In this document: one piece after another, positions 9,086 to 18,066 of the stretch
Layout of the letters: each line of letters opens with the position of its first letter
Numbering within the stretch: position 1 is the stretch's first letter
Origin: JAMDEO01 sp963775295
GTDB lineage: Bacteria > Actinomycetota > Thermoleophilia > RBG-16-64-13
DNA length: 64,000 nucleotides
Assembly: GCA_963775295.1 (NCBI GenBank)
Contig: CAVZIK010000006.1
Location: forward strand, 2,542,001-2,606,000
Direction: 5' to 3'
Notes under the pieces: model-generated
What the model saw: only the letters and a program-made list of their open reading frames with translations
Told to the model about the DNA's origin: nothing
Databases searched by the model: none
Translations under genes and position numbers: made by a program

Positions 9086-10804
9086 CTAAGGTGCGGCCTC
9101 CCACAGTTCCTTCACCCGGGCGGCACACCGCGCTATGGGGATCTCCTCCCTGGCCCCGCCCGCACGGGGCTCAATCTCCACCAGGCCCTCGCCGGCCTTC
9201 TTGCCCACCGTTACCCGAACCGGGCAGCCGATGAGTTCCGCGTCGGCAAACTTGAACCCAGGCCTCTGGTCGCGATCGTCCCAGAGGACCTCCCAGCCGT
9301 CTTTGCCGAGCGACGCGTGGAGTCCTTCCGCGACCTGTGCCTGGACGAGGTCTTTGACATGGACCTGTACCAGATGGACGTCGAACGGCGCGATGCTCTT
9401 GGGCCAGATAATACCGCGTGCGTCGTTGCTCTGCTCCACGGCCGCCGCGGCTATACGAGCCGGACCGATGCCGTACGAGCCCATGACGATCGGCTTCTCA
9501 TTGCCGGCTTCGTCCAGCACGGTGGCGCCCAGCGGATCGGTGTACTTCGTCCCGAGCTTGAAGATGTTGGCCACTTCGATGACCTGCCTGACGATCAACT
9601 GTTCCCCGCACTCGGGACATGCGTCACCCTCTTGAGCCTCCCGCAGATCGGCGAACTCCGGCCTGAAATCACGACCAACCACCACGCTCAGAAGGTGCGT
9701 ATGCTCCTTGTTGGCTCCCGTGGCGTACCCCCGCGAACCGGCGGGACCTTCCGGACGGAGACTGTTGTCCGCGATTATGCGCATCGACTGCCCCACCGGC
9801 CCGACGAAACCCACCTCTGCGCCGGTCGCCTCTTTGACCTCCTCGGGATGAGCGGCGCGAACGTCGGTCCTTAGATACCGGGCGAGCTTGTTCTCGTGGA
9901 GGGCATGATCGCCGCGCACCAAGACCATCAGGGGCTTGTCTTCGGCCACATAGACCAGAGCCTTGATCAACTCGTGAGGCTGGATGCTTAAAAAGGTCGA
10001 GACTTCGTCTATGGTGCGCCGGCCAGGCGTCGAGACCTCCACAGGGGCTTCTTGTAAGCCCGGGCCCGTCGACGAGGGTGTTGGGGCCACCGATCGGGCC
10101 AGCTCCACGTTGGCGGCGTAGCCGCAGGAGTCGCACATCGCCACCTTGTCTTCACCGGCAGGCGAAGGCGCCATGTACTCGTGCGCCTGTGCGCCGCCCA
10201 TGATGCCGCTGTCGCTTTCCACCCGGTAGAACTCGATGCCGCAGCGACCGAAGATGCGGTCATACGCAACGATGTGCTTGGCATAGCTCTCTTCCAAACC
10301 GGCCTCGTCCACGTCGAACGTGTAGGAGTCCTTCATCAGAAACTCCCGAACCCTGAGCACTCCGCCCTTTGGGCGAGGCTCGTCGCGGAACTTGAGCTGG
10401 ATCTGGTACCAGGTCTGAGGCAGGTCGCGGTAGGAACGCAGCTCCCTGGACGCCAACCAGGCAAAGATCTCTTCGTGGGTCATGGCCAGAACCATGTCCC
10501 TCCCGCCCCGGTCTTTGAAGCGGAACATCTCGTCCCCGATGGCGTCGTAGCGGCCTGTCTCACGCCACACATCGGCGGGATGCAAGGTGGGCATGGAAAG
10601 CTCCTGCGCCCCGATGGCATTCATCTCTTCGCGGATGACGCCGCATATGCGCTGCATCACCCTCCACCCAAGCGGCAGCATGATGTAGATGCCGGAAGCA
10701 AACTGACGGACAAACCCGCCCCGCACCATCAACTTATGGCTGACAGCCTCGGCGTCGGCTGGATCCTCTTTTACCGTGGGCATGAAAAGAGCCGTTGCCC
10801 GCAT
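9086..10804 (-). CDS. proS: Prolyl-tRNA synthetase (bacterial type with editing domain)
   Basis: Class II synthetase that charges tRNA-Pro. 572 residues, the length of the bacterial ProS type with an inserted editing domain. Motif 2 is visible around FRDEPRPKGGVLRVREF and motif 3 at GSYGIGPARI. The insertion between them (about 230-390) includes DEVSTFLSIQPHELIKALVY and the VRGDHALHENKL segment typical of the Ala-Pro editing domain. A CDSCGYAAN motif precedes the insertion. It lies in the minus-strand run between ispG (68 bp upstream) and rimP. Confidence 0.96.
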   Translation of the reverse strand: MRATALFMPTVKEDPADAEAVSHKLMVRGGFVRQFASGIYIMLPLGWRVMQRICGVIREEMNAIGAQELSMPTLHPADVWRETGRYDAIGDEMFRFKDRGGRDMVLAMTHEEIFAWLASRELRSYRDLPQTWYQIQLKFRDEPRPKGGVLRVREFLMKDSYTFDVDEAGLEESYAKHIVAYDRIFGRCGIEFYRVESDSGIMGGAQAHEYMAPSPAGEDKVAMCDSCGYAANVELARSVAPTPSSTGPGLQEAPVEVSTPGRRTIDEVSTFLSIQPHELIKALVYVAEDKPLMVLVRGDHALHENKLARYLRTDVRAAHPEEVKEATGAEVGFVGPVGQSMRIIADNSLRPEGPAGSRGYATGANKEHTHLLSVVVGRDFRPEFADLREAQEGDACPECGEQLIVRQVIEVANIFKLGTKYTDPLGATVLDEAGNEKPIVMGSYGIGPARIAAAAVEQSNDARGIIWPKSIAPFDVHLVQVHVKDLVQAQVAEGLHASLGKDGWEVLWDDRDQRPGFKFADAELIGCPVRVTVGKKAGEGLVEIEPRAGGAREEIPIARCAARVKELWEAAP

Positions 10805-10872
10805 GTGGGGGTCCTCCTCGGATTACCGTATGAAATAGGGGCGCCGCCAGGCCGCGCCCAAGTGTCGTCAGT

Positions 10873-11973
10873 CTAGCATTCTAGGGAGGCGTCGCCCTCG
10901 TCCGCGCTGCTCCCAGCCTCCGGCTGCATCCGTGACGCCGCTATCTCTTCAAACAATCGGTCGACGAGTTCGTCCTGAGGAACCTTCCTCACCGGGCGGC
11001 CGTGCGCGAAGATAACGCCCTCGCCGTCGCCCCCCGCGATCCCGAAATCGGCCTTGCGCGCCTCTCCGGGTCCATTGACTACGCAGCCCATGACCGCGAC
11101 CTCGAGGTCCAGTCCAGACTCCCGCAGACGACGTTCGACCTCCAGCGCCAGCGGCTCCAGGTCGATACGGGTTCGCCCGCAGGTAGGGCAGGACACGACC
11201 CGGGGACCGCCGGACGCAAGTTCCAGCGAACGGAGGATCTCGAGGGCGACTCGGACCTCTTCGACCGGGTCACCTGTGAGCGATACCCTGATGGTGTCAC
11301 CGACCCCCCCCGCCAACAAGGCCCCCAAGGCCACCGAACTCCGGATGGACCCCGCCCAGCGAGTACCCGCCTCCGTCACGCCCAAGTGCAGTGGATACGG
11401 GACACGTTGGGCCAGCTCCTTGTTCGCAGCTATGGTGAGAACAGGGGATGACGACTTCACAGAGACTTTCAGGTCGACAAAATGGTCCTCCTCAAGCAAC
11501 GCGCAGTAGCGTACCGCCGACTCCACCAAGGCCCGCACCGGGTCGCGCTGCTCCAACTCCCTCAGATCCCGCTGGAGTGAGCCGCTGTTGACGCCCACGC
11601 GGATGACCACTCCTCGGTCCCTGGCCGCCCGCACCACTTCCCTCACCGCTTCCGGGCCGCCAATGTTGCCGGGATTGATGCGCACTCCCGCGACACCCGA
11701 CTCTATTGCACCCACGGCAAGACGACGGTCGAAATGAACGTCGGCGATCAGCGGCACCGGGGAATCCTTCACCAGCGAGGCCATCGCCTCCACCGCGGCC
11801 ATGTCGGGGACGGCCACACGCACGAGCGCCGCCCCGGCGACCGCGAGTGCCCGAATTTGCGCCAGCGTGGCCTCCACGTCGTCGGAGCGAGTGTTGGTCA
11901 TGGACTGGACCACCACCGGAGCGGCGCCCCCCACGAGCACACCGCCCACGTTCACTTGAACTCGGCTGAACAC
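10873..11973 (-). CDS. ispG: 4-hydroxy-3-methylbut-2-enyl diphosphate synthase
   Basis: [4Fe-4S] enzyme that converts MEcPP to HMBPP in the MEP isoprenoid pathway. 366 residues, the short bacterial form. The N-terminal TIM barrel contains VQSMTNTRSDDVEAT and GVRINPGNIG. The C-terminal cluster-binding domain carries VSCPTCGRTRIDL and GCVVNGPGEA, supplying the three Cys and the Glu expected for the cluster. The gene is followed downstream by proS and preceded by rseP (12 bp), with dxr, cdsA and uppS beyond, so four genes of isoprenoid and envelope lipid synthesis are clustered. Confidence 0.96.
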   Translation of the reverse strand: MFSRVQVNVGGVLVGGAAPVVVQSMTNTRSDDVEATLAQIRALAVAGAALVRVAVPDMAAVEAMASLVKDSPVPLIADVHFDRRLAVGAIESGVAGVRINPGNIGGPEAVREVVRAARDRGVVIRVGVNSGSLQRDLRELEQRDPVRALVESAVRYCALLEEDHFVDLKVSVKSSSPVLTIAANKELAQRVPYPLHLGVTEAGTRWAGSIRSSVALGALLAGGVGDTIRVSLTGDPVEEVRVALEILRSLELASGGPRVVSCPTCGRTRIDLEPLALEVERRLRESGLDLEVAVMGCVVNGPGEARKADFGIAGGDGEGVIFAHGRPVRKVPQDELVDRLFEEIAASRMQPEAGSSADEGDASLEC

Positions 11974-11985
11974 TCGGCCGATTTC

Positions 11986-13206
11986 CTAGCCGCCGAAAAT
12001 GCGGCCGAAATCGTTCGTGGTCGCCACAATGAACAGGATCACGAACAGGAACAAGCCGACCATCGAGACGCGCTCGAAGGTGCGGAGGGACACGCTCTTA
12101 CGTCTGACGCGCTCGATGATGCTGAACAGCACATGCCCTCCATCGAGAGGTAACAACGGAAGCATGTTGAGGATGGCCAGGTTGATGCTGATCAGGGCAA
12201 GGAGGCTGAGATAGTAGCCGCCCTGGAAGGCCTCGGACGACAGTTGGATAATGCCTATGGGCCCGGCGAGCCCCTGGGAGCCCGTCACTTTCACCTGGCC
12301 GCTGAACATCATGCCGATGCCCTTGAGGATAAGCGATACCATGCTGCCTGTCATCCTGCCGGCATGGCCGAAGGCCGTGATCACGTTGAGGTTCTTCTGC
12401 TGGATCTTGGGCTGGACGCCAAGAAAACCGGTACCGTCCGCCGACTTCTCTATCGTGGCCGTGAGTTGCACAGGTTTCTGGGCGCGTTCCACAACAATGA
12501 CGACCGTCTGGCCGGGGTGAGTAAGGATCTCGGTGCGGACACTCTCCCATGAACTCACCGTCTTGCCGCCCACGCTGACGACGCGATCCCCCGCCTGAAT
12601 CCCCGCAGCGGCCGCCGGCGTGCCCGATTCCACCGTGTCTATCACCGTGCTGGCGATGCTCTCTCCTTGGGCCACGCCCACCCCCCACAGAAGCAGGAAG
12701 GCCACAAGGACGTTCATGGCGACTCCGGCAACGATGAAGAGCAGCTTGTGCCAGAAGGGGTGCGCGTAATAACGACGTTCGAGTGGAGTCGCCGCTACCT
12801 CCTCGGCGCTGAGCACTCGCGGTCCGGCCAACCGCTCTTCAGGATCTCGAGCCTTCCGTCCCGACGTACTCGCTTCATCAGGGATCGCGGCCTCATCCTC
12901 GCCATCTTCCCAGTCGTCGGAAAAGGCCCTCAGCTTGGCTCTCTCTTCGCGGGCCTCGGCAACATGCTCGTAGAACTCCTCCTTGAACATGCCTGTGACC
13001 CGTACGTACCCGCCCAGAGGAAGCATAGATATCCCATACACCGTCTCGCCGATGCGGCGGCTCACCAGATAGCGACCGAAACCGAGACTGAACTCCTCCA
13101 CACGCATACCCGTGAGCTTCGCTACGATGAAATGACCAAACTCATGAGCCAGGATGAGAAACCCCAGCCCTACCACGGCCACGATTATTCCGATGAAAGT
13201 GCTCAA
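11986..13206 (-). CDS. rseP: Site-2 intramembrane metalloprotease RseP/Rip1 family
   Basis: Membrane zinc protease that cuts transmembrane helices, including those of anti-sigma factors. 406 residues. The active-site HEFGH is at 21-25 in the first membrane helix and the second zinc motif is LPLDGGH in the third. A PDZ domain (AGIQAGDRVVSVGGKTV) sits between the membrane helices. An acidic, charged insertion of about 70 residues before the second helix (around 95-165) is unusual and may be a cytoplasmic regulatory loop. The order dxr-rseP-ispG is common in Gram-positive bacteria. With three membrane anti-sigma factors elsewhere in this window it is a candidate processing protease, but that link is inference. 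Confidence 0.93.
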   Translation of the reverse strand: MSTFIGIIVAVVGLGFLILAHEFGHFIVAKLTGMRVEEFSLGFGRYLVSRRIGETVYGISMLPLGGYVRVTGMFKEEFYEHVAEAREERAKLRAFSDDWEDGEDEAAIPDEASTSGRKARDPEERLAGPRVLSAEEVAATPLERRYYAHPFWHKLLFIVAGVAMNVLVAFLLLWGVGVAQGESIASTVIDTVESGTPAAAAGIQAGDRVVSVGGKTVSSWESVRTEILTHPGQTVVIVVERAQKPVQLTATIEKSADGTGFLGVQPKIQQKNLNVITAFGHAGRMTGSMVSLILKGIGMMFSGQVKVTGSQGLAGPIGIIQLSSEAFQGGYYLSLLALISINLAILNMLPLLPLDGGHVLFSIIERVRRKSVSLRTFERVSMVGLFLFVILFIVATTNDFGRIFGG

Positions 13207-13218
13207 AGCATTCCGCCC

Positions 13219-14373
13219 CTATCCGTGCAAGGCCTCGACCAAGGCTCGCGCCTTGGCGCGCGCTTCTCCGTCGACGCTCTCGACTTCTTCATACGTTCCG
13301 CAATCACCGAAGTAACTCTCCTCGAGAATGCGCTCCGCCACCGTGTATATACCCAGAAACGGAAGGACACCACCCAGAAAGGCGTCAACAGCAACCTCGT
13401 TTGCCGCGTTGAGTGCACAGGTCGCCCTGTCGCCAAGCGCACCGGCTCGGCGTGCGAGCCGAATTGCAGGGAAGGTCTCTTCGTCCGGTGAGAAGAAATC
13501 CAGCCTCCCGCCGCCCGGTAGGTCGAGTCTGGCGGCGTCAAGCGGTCGCCGGTTCGGATATCGCAGGGCATAGGCGATGGGCACGCGCATGTCGGCCACG
13601 CCCAGATGGGCTAGGACCGCGCCGTCTACCATTCGCACCATTGCATGTACGACCGATTGCGGATGCACCACCACCTCGATCCGGTCGTACGGCATCCCGA
13701 ACAGATGATGGGCCTCGATCACCTCGAGCCCCTTGTTCATCAACGTAGCGGAGTCGATGCTGATCTTGCGCCCCATCGACCATGTGGGATGGGCCAGGGC
13801 TTGCTCCGGCGTCACCGTCATCAGCTGGGTACGATCCTTCCCTAGAAAAGGGCCGCCCGACGCGGTGATCACGACCGAACTCAGAGCTTCCGGGCGTGCC
13901 GCAGCCACGAGTTGGAAGAGTGCCGAATGCTCTGAATCGACCGGGAGTACCTGAACCGCGTTTCGCTTGGCAATCTCGGTCACCAGCGTTCCCGCGCAGA
14001 CCAGACTCTCCTTGTTGGCCAACGCCAGAGTGAGGCCGCATTCGACGGCGGCCATGGTCGCTTCCAGCCCCGCGAAACCCACGATGGCGTTGAGAACGAT
14101 ATCCGCCTCCACTTCCCGCACAAGGTCGGCGGCCGCGCCCTCTCCCGCCCGCACCCGCAACTCGGGGAACAGTCCGGGGTTAATGCTGGCAGCCACCGCC
14201 CGATCTGCCACAGCCAGATCCTCGACCCCGAGTGACATAGCCTGTTCCAGCAGCAGAGTCACGTTCCGCTCACACGAAAGCCCCACCACCACGAGGTCGC
14301 TTCCGGCGGCAACAACCTGAAGCGCCTGCACACCTATCGACCCTGTGGAGCCCAGCACGATGACTCGCTTCAT
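13219..14373 (-). CDS. dxr: 1-deoxy-D-xylulose 5-phosphate reductoisomerase
   Basis: Second enzyme of the MEP pathway; makes MEP from DXP with NADPH. From the ATG at 14373 the protein has 384 residues; the frame stays open 15 codons upstream into cdsA, but MKRVIVLGSTGSIG is the standard N-terminus. NADPH motif GSTGSIG at 7-13, then NKESLVCAG, PVDSEHSALFQ, ITASGGPF, and MNKGLEVIEAHHLFG with metal and substrate residues in place. It lies between cdsA and rseP. Confidence 0.96.
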   Translation of the reverse strand: MKRVIVLGSTGSIGVQALQVVAAGSDLVVVGLSCERNVTLLLEQAMSLGVEDLAVADRAVAASINPGLFPELRVRAGEGAAADLVREVEADIVLNAIVGFAGLEATMAAVECGLTLALANKESLVCAGTLVTEIAKRNAVQVLPVDSEHSALFQLVAAARPEALSSVVITASGGPFLGKDRTQLMTVTPEQALAHPTWSMGRKISIDSATLMNKGLEVIEAHHLFGMPYDRIEVVVHPQSVVHAMVRMVDGAVLAHLGVADMRVPIAYALRYPNRRPLDAARLDLPGGGRLDFFSPDEETFPAIRLARRAGALGDRATCALNAANEVAVDAFLGGVLPFLGIYTVAERILEESYFGDCGTYEEVESVDGEARAKARALVEALHG

Positions 14374-14392
14374 CGTATCGCCCCTCGCCCGC

Positions 14393-15202
14393 TCACTTCG
14401 CCACCTTGGTGACGACATCCCCCAGCAGTAGTATCGACGCCCAGTAGGCGATAAACCCGGCGAAGAGAACGGCGTCGAACCTGTCCAGAATGCCGCCGTG
14501 CCCGGGAAGCAGTCGCCCCGAGTCCTTTACTCGAAAATCCCGCTTGATGGCCGATTCGAACAGGTCTCCCCATTGGCCCACGATGCCGATCACCAGTCCC
14601 AAGATGATGGCATCCCGCACCGGCAGCCAAGGTGAATAGAGTCTCACCACCAGCGCGGCGACCACTGAGCCCACCAACCCCCCGATAGCTCCTTCGACCG
14701 ATTTCTTAGGTGAGATCCTGGGGGCCATTTTGTGGCTGCCTATTGCCCGCCCCACGAAGTACGCGAACGTGTCGCTGAGAATGGTGCAAGCCAACATCAG
14801 GATTGTGAGTGCCATCCCATGACCCAGGCCCCTGAGCAGGAGGACGTAGGCAAACCCCACGCCCACCCAAAAAGTCCCGAAGCCCGTGACCGCCATCCGG
14901 CCCACGAGGTGCGCCCCAAGCTCCCCGAACATGGACCAAACAAAGGTGAGGATCATCAACGCGGCCAGACCGGCCAGAAGGCCCTTGGTATCCCAGAAGT
15001 AGCTGCCGCCCACGACCCCCATCGCCGCGAAATAACCCACGAGAAGGTTAGGCTTGTACGGACGAAGAAGCGTGTAGTACTCGTGGAGACCGAGCACTGT
15101 GAGTACGACCGCTAAGCCCAGGATGAAGTATCCACCGAGGATGATGGCGGCCAGACCGATGGGCAGTCCGACGACGGCGACCAGCAGTCGCTGTCTAAGC
15201 AT
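14393..15202 (-). CDS. cdsA: Phosphatidate cytidylyltransferase
   Basis: Integral membrane enzyme that makes CDP-diacylglycerol. From ATG 15202 (an ATG two codons earlier is also possible) it has 269 residues and about seven hydrophobic helices. The C-terminal signature is complete: KRDFRVKDSGRLLPGHGG then LDRFDA. The open frame extends far upstream into uppS without membrane character, so that part is a shadow. The start overlaps the uppS stop by a few bases, which indicates coupling. Confidence 0.93.
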   Translation of the reverse strand: MLRQRLLVAVVGLPIGLAAIILGGYFILGLAVVLTVLGLHEYYTLLRPYKPNLLVGYFAAMGVVGGSYFWDTKGLLAGLAALMILTFVWSMFGELGAHLVGRMAVTGFGTFWVGVGFAYVLLLRGLGHGMALTILMLACTILSDTFAYFVGRAIGSHKMAPRISPKKSVEGAIGGLVGSVVAALVVRLYSPWLPVRDAIILGLVIGIVGQWGDLFESAIKRDFRVKDSGRLLPGHGGILDRFDAVLFAGFIAYWASILLLGDVVTKVAK

Positions 15203-15986
15203 CGGCATTCTTCTTCCGTCGGCCGCCAAACCTTCGCTCGCGGGAAGCGTAATCGTCCAGGGCTTCGTGGAACTCGTCCCGGCCAAAATCAGGCCAAAGC
15301 ACATCGGTGAAGTACAGCTCCGAATAGGCCGTCTGCCAGAGCAGGAAATTCGACAGACGCCGCTCCCCGGATGTACGAATAACCAGATCAGGGTCGCGCA
15401 TAAGGGGCGAGTAGAGATGCGCGGCGACGTCCTGCTCGGTGAGTTCTCCCGGCGCCACACCCTCGGCGATAGCCCGCCGGACCGCGTCCACGACCTCCTT
15501 GCGTCCACCGTAGTTGAGCGCAATGAAGAGGATCATCCGCTGGTTCCCCTCTGTGAGCTTCTCGGCCCATTCCATCCGTCCTCGGAGTTCTACGCTCAGT
15601 TCGTCCCGTCGGCCGACGAACGCCACTCGGCAGTCGTTCTCGTGGAGAGTGGGTACCTCGGCGTCGATCATCTCGGCGTGCAATCTCATGAGGCCCTCGA
15701 CCTCGTCGGCGGATCGGGACCAGTTCTCCGTGGAAAACGAGTACAGAGTCAGCTGTCCCAAGCCGACATCCCGTGCCATTTCCACGATCCTCCGCACAGC
15801 TTGAGCTCCCGCCCGATGACCGGCGAGGGTGGGCAGGTGACGCCTCTCCGCCCACCGACCGTTGCCGTCCATGATGATGGCCACGTGGAAAGGAACTTTT
15901 CCGGCGCGCTGCGCATCGCCCCGGGCGTTGCCGGCCCGTCTACGTTCGCGGCCAAGGAAGACTTGCAGCCAGCCAGGCGTTCTCAC
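15195..15986 (-). CDS. uppS: Undecaprenyl diphosphate synthase
   Basis: Cis-prenyltransferase that makes the C55 lipid carrier for cell-wall synthesis. The signature MDGNGRWAERRHLP contains the catalytic Asp, and RTSGERRLSNFLLWQ with AYSELYF forms the C-terminal substrate-binding block. A GTG at 15984-15986, right after the frr stop, gives 263 residues, a normal length; the frame extends upstream only through frr. About 30 basic residues precede the conserved core. Confidence 0.94.
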   Translation of the reverse strand: MRTPGWLQVFLGRERRRAGNARGDAQRAGKVPFHVAIIMDGNGRWAERRHLPTLAGHRAGAQAVRRIVEMARDVGLGQLTLYSFSTENWSRSADEVEGLMRLHAEMIDAEVPTLHENDCRVAFVGRRDELSVELRGRMEWAEKLTEGNQRMILFIALNYGGRKEVVDAVRRAIAEGVAPGELTEQDVAAHLYSPLMRDPDLVIRTSGERRLSNFLLWQTAYSELYFTDVLWPDFGRDEFHEALDDYASRERRFGGRRKKNADA

Positions 15987-15987
15987 G

Positions 15988-16545
15988 TCAAATCTCGAGG
16001 ATCTCGTCTTCCTTGTGCTGTAGCAACTCGTTGATCCTTTCGATGGACGCGTTGGTGAGCTTCTGAACTTCTTCCTCCGCCCGACGCTCATCGTCCTCAG
16101 AGATGTCGCCTTCCTTCTTGAGTTCCTTGAGATCCTGGATGATATCTCTGCGAACGTTGCGCACAGCCACTCGGCCCTCTTCCGCCATGTTCTTGACCAA
16201 CTTCACCAAGTCCTTGCGCCGCTCGGCCGTGAGCGGAGGAATGTGCAGCCTGATCAGCGTCCCGTCGGTGTTGGGCGTGAGGGCCAAGTCGGACTCCTGG
16301 ATGGCCCGGGCGATCGCATTGACCGCGCCCTTGTCGTAAACCGTTATGGAGATGGTGCGAGGATCCGGGGTCGCCAAGTTGGCTAGCTGCTTCAGCGGAG
16401 TCCTGGTCCCGTAGTAGTCAACGTGAAGCCTGTCGAGAAGTCCGGTGGAAGCCCTCCCGGTGCGCACAGTGTTGAATTCCGCGCGCAACGACTCTTCGGC
16501 GCTTTCCATGCGTCTCTTGCCGTCGGCAATAAGATCCCGGATCAT
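15988..16545 (-). CDS. frr: Ribosome recycling factor
   Basis: Splits post-termination ribosomes together with EF-G. 185 residues, standard length. Conserved blocks include FNTVRTGRASTGLLD, YDKGAVNAIARAIQESDL (given without flanks), IRLHIPPLTAERRKDLVK and VRNVRRDI. It overlaps the pyrH stop by 4 bp and is followed after 1 bp by the proposed uppS start, within the usual tsf-pyrH-frr-uppS-cdsA order. Confidence 0.97.
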   Translation of the reverse strand: MIRDLIADGKRRMESAEESLRAEFNTVRTGRASTGLLDRLHVDYYGTRTPLKQLANLATPDPRTISITVYDKGAVNAIARAIQESDLALTPNTDGTLIRLHIPPLTAERRKDLVKLVKNMAEEGRVAVRNVRRDIIQDLKELKKEGDISEDDERRAEEEVQKLTNASIERINELLQHKEDEILEI

Positions 16546-17288
16546 GCCCCCTCCCCCATTTCCAAGTCCGTCGACACGATGGTGCCTACCCGCTCTCCCC
16601 GCAGAACGCGGCGAATATTCTCCGGCACGTTCATGTTAAAAACGTAGATAGGCAAGCGATTATCCATGCAGAGCGAGAGCGCGGTCGAATCCATGACCCG
16701 GAGACCTCTTTCCAAGGCTTCCCGGTGTGTGATCGCCACAATCAAACTCGCGTTCGGGTCGGTCTCGGGGTCGGCGTCGTACACCCCATCGTATTTCTTC
16801 TTCGCCATAAGAAGGCATTCGGCGTCGATCTCCAGCGCCCGCAAAGCGGCAGCGGTGTCGGTGCTGAAGTACGGGTTACCGGTGCCGGCCGCGAAGATGA
16901 CCACACGTCCCTTTTCCAGGTGGCGTATTGCCCTACCGCGGATATATGGCTCGCAGATCTCCTGCATGTCTATCGCCGATTGCACGCGCGAGTCGGTAGC
17001 CAGCTTGCGCAGGGCATCCTGCAAGGCCAGGGAATTCATCACCGTCGCCAGCATGCCCATGTAATCGGCCGTGGCTCTGTCGATGCCCTGCGACGCCCCT
17101 GAGACCCCGCGGAAGATATTGCCACCGCCGACGACGATCGCCAGTTCGACTCCCCAGGCAGCCACGTGAGCAACCTCGGAGGCAACCTCACGCAACCGCT
17201 CGGGATCGACGCCGTACGAGTAATCACCCATGAGGGCTTCGCCGCTAAGCTTGAGAAGAACCCTCTTGCAAACAGGACGCTGGTTCAT
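16542..17288 (-). CDS. pyrH: Uridylate kinase
   Basis: Phosphorylates UMP to UDP; hexameric amino-acid-kinase fold, usually regulated by GTP and UTP. 248 residues. It has LLKLSGEALMG at the N-terminus, AIVVGGGNIFRG in the glycine loop, and GTGNPYFSTDTAAALRA in the nucleotide-binding region. It is coupled to frr by a 4-bp overlap and lies 74 bp after tsf. Confidence 0.97.
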   Translation of the reverse strand: MNQRPVCKRVLLKLSGEALMGDYSYGVDPERLREVASEVAHVAAWGVELAIVVGGGNIFRGVSGASQGIDRATADYMGMLATVMNSLALQDALRKLATDSRVQSAIDMQEICEPYIRGRAIRHLEKGRVVIFAAGTGNPYFSTDTAAALRALEIDAECLLMAKKKYDGVYDADPETDPNASLIVAITHREALERGLRVMDSTALSLCMDNRLPIYVFNMNVPENIRRVLRGERVGTIVSTDLEMGEGA

Positions 17289-17362
17289 ATCTCCTTTGCT
17301 CCCGGCTTCCCTCGCGACGCAGACCCGCCCGAGGCTCGTGGACGCAATACTCCGCGACTGCT

Positions 17363-17965
17363 TTAGGCTACCTCATCACCAACACGAAAGCGCGCGAAAC
17401 GCCTGATCTCGACGTTCTCGCCGATCTTGCCGACGAGCTCCCGGCGCAGAGCGTCGATGGTCTTGTCTGGGTCCTTGACGAACTGCTGCTCGAGCAATGC
17501 CACCTCGGAATACCACTTGTTCAGCTTGCCCTCGGCGATCTTCTGGATCACAGCTTCGGGCTTACCCGAGGCTTTCGCCTGATCCGAGTAGATCTCGATC
17601 TCTCCGGCAACAATGTCCTCGGGAACGTCGTCACGAGATACATACGCCGGACTGGCGGCCGCGATATGCATGGCGACGTCGTGAACGAAAGCCGTGAACT
17701 CGGGGTTGCGCGCCACAAAGTCGGTCTCGCAATTGACTTCGACGAGGACTCCGACCTTCGCACCTGGATGGATGTAATAGTCGATCATGCCCTCGTTGGC
17801 CGCACGCGACGCCTTCTTGTCGGCGCTCGCCATGCCCTTCTTGCGAAGAAGCTTCACAGCCTCTTCCATGTCGCCTTGGGCCTCGGTGAGCGCCATCTTA
17901 CAGTCCATCATGCCCGCGCCGCAGGCATCCCGAAGCTTCTTCACCATTCCAGCGTCAATGTTCAT
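17363..17965 (-). CDS. tsf: Elongation factor Ts (short form)
   Basis: Nucleotide exchange factor for EF-Tu. 200 residues, the short form common in Actinomycetota and Cyanobacteria rather than the nearly 300-residue enterobacterial form. The N-terminal UBA-like domain and LRDACGAGMMDCKMAL signature are present, followed by EVNCETDFVARNPEF. It follows rpsB by about 100 bp and precedes pyrH. Confidence 0.96.
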   Translation of the reverse strand: MNIDAGMVKKLRDACGAGMMDCKMALTEAQGDMEEAVKLLRKKGMASADKKASRAANEGMIDYYIHPGAKVGVLVEVNCETDFVARNPEFTAFVHDVAMHIAAASPAYVSRDDVPEDIVAGEIEIYSDQAKASGKPEAVIQKIAEGKLNKWYSEVALLEQQFVKDPDKTIDALRRELVGKIGENVEIRRFARFRVGDEVA

Positions 17966-18066
17966 TCTCGGCCTCCGTCAAACGCCGCTTATAAATCGCA
18001 CACTACATTGGCCACGTCCTGTGACGCAACACGCGTCGCGGAGTGGCGTTCCCTCGGGCAGAGGTC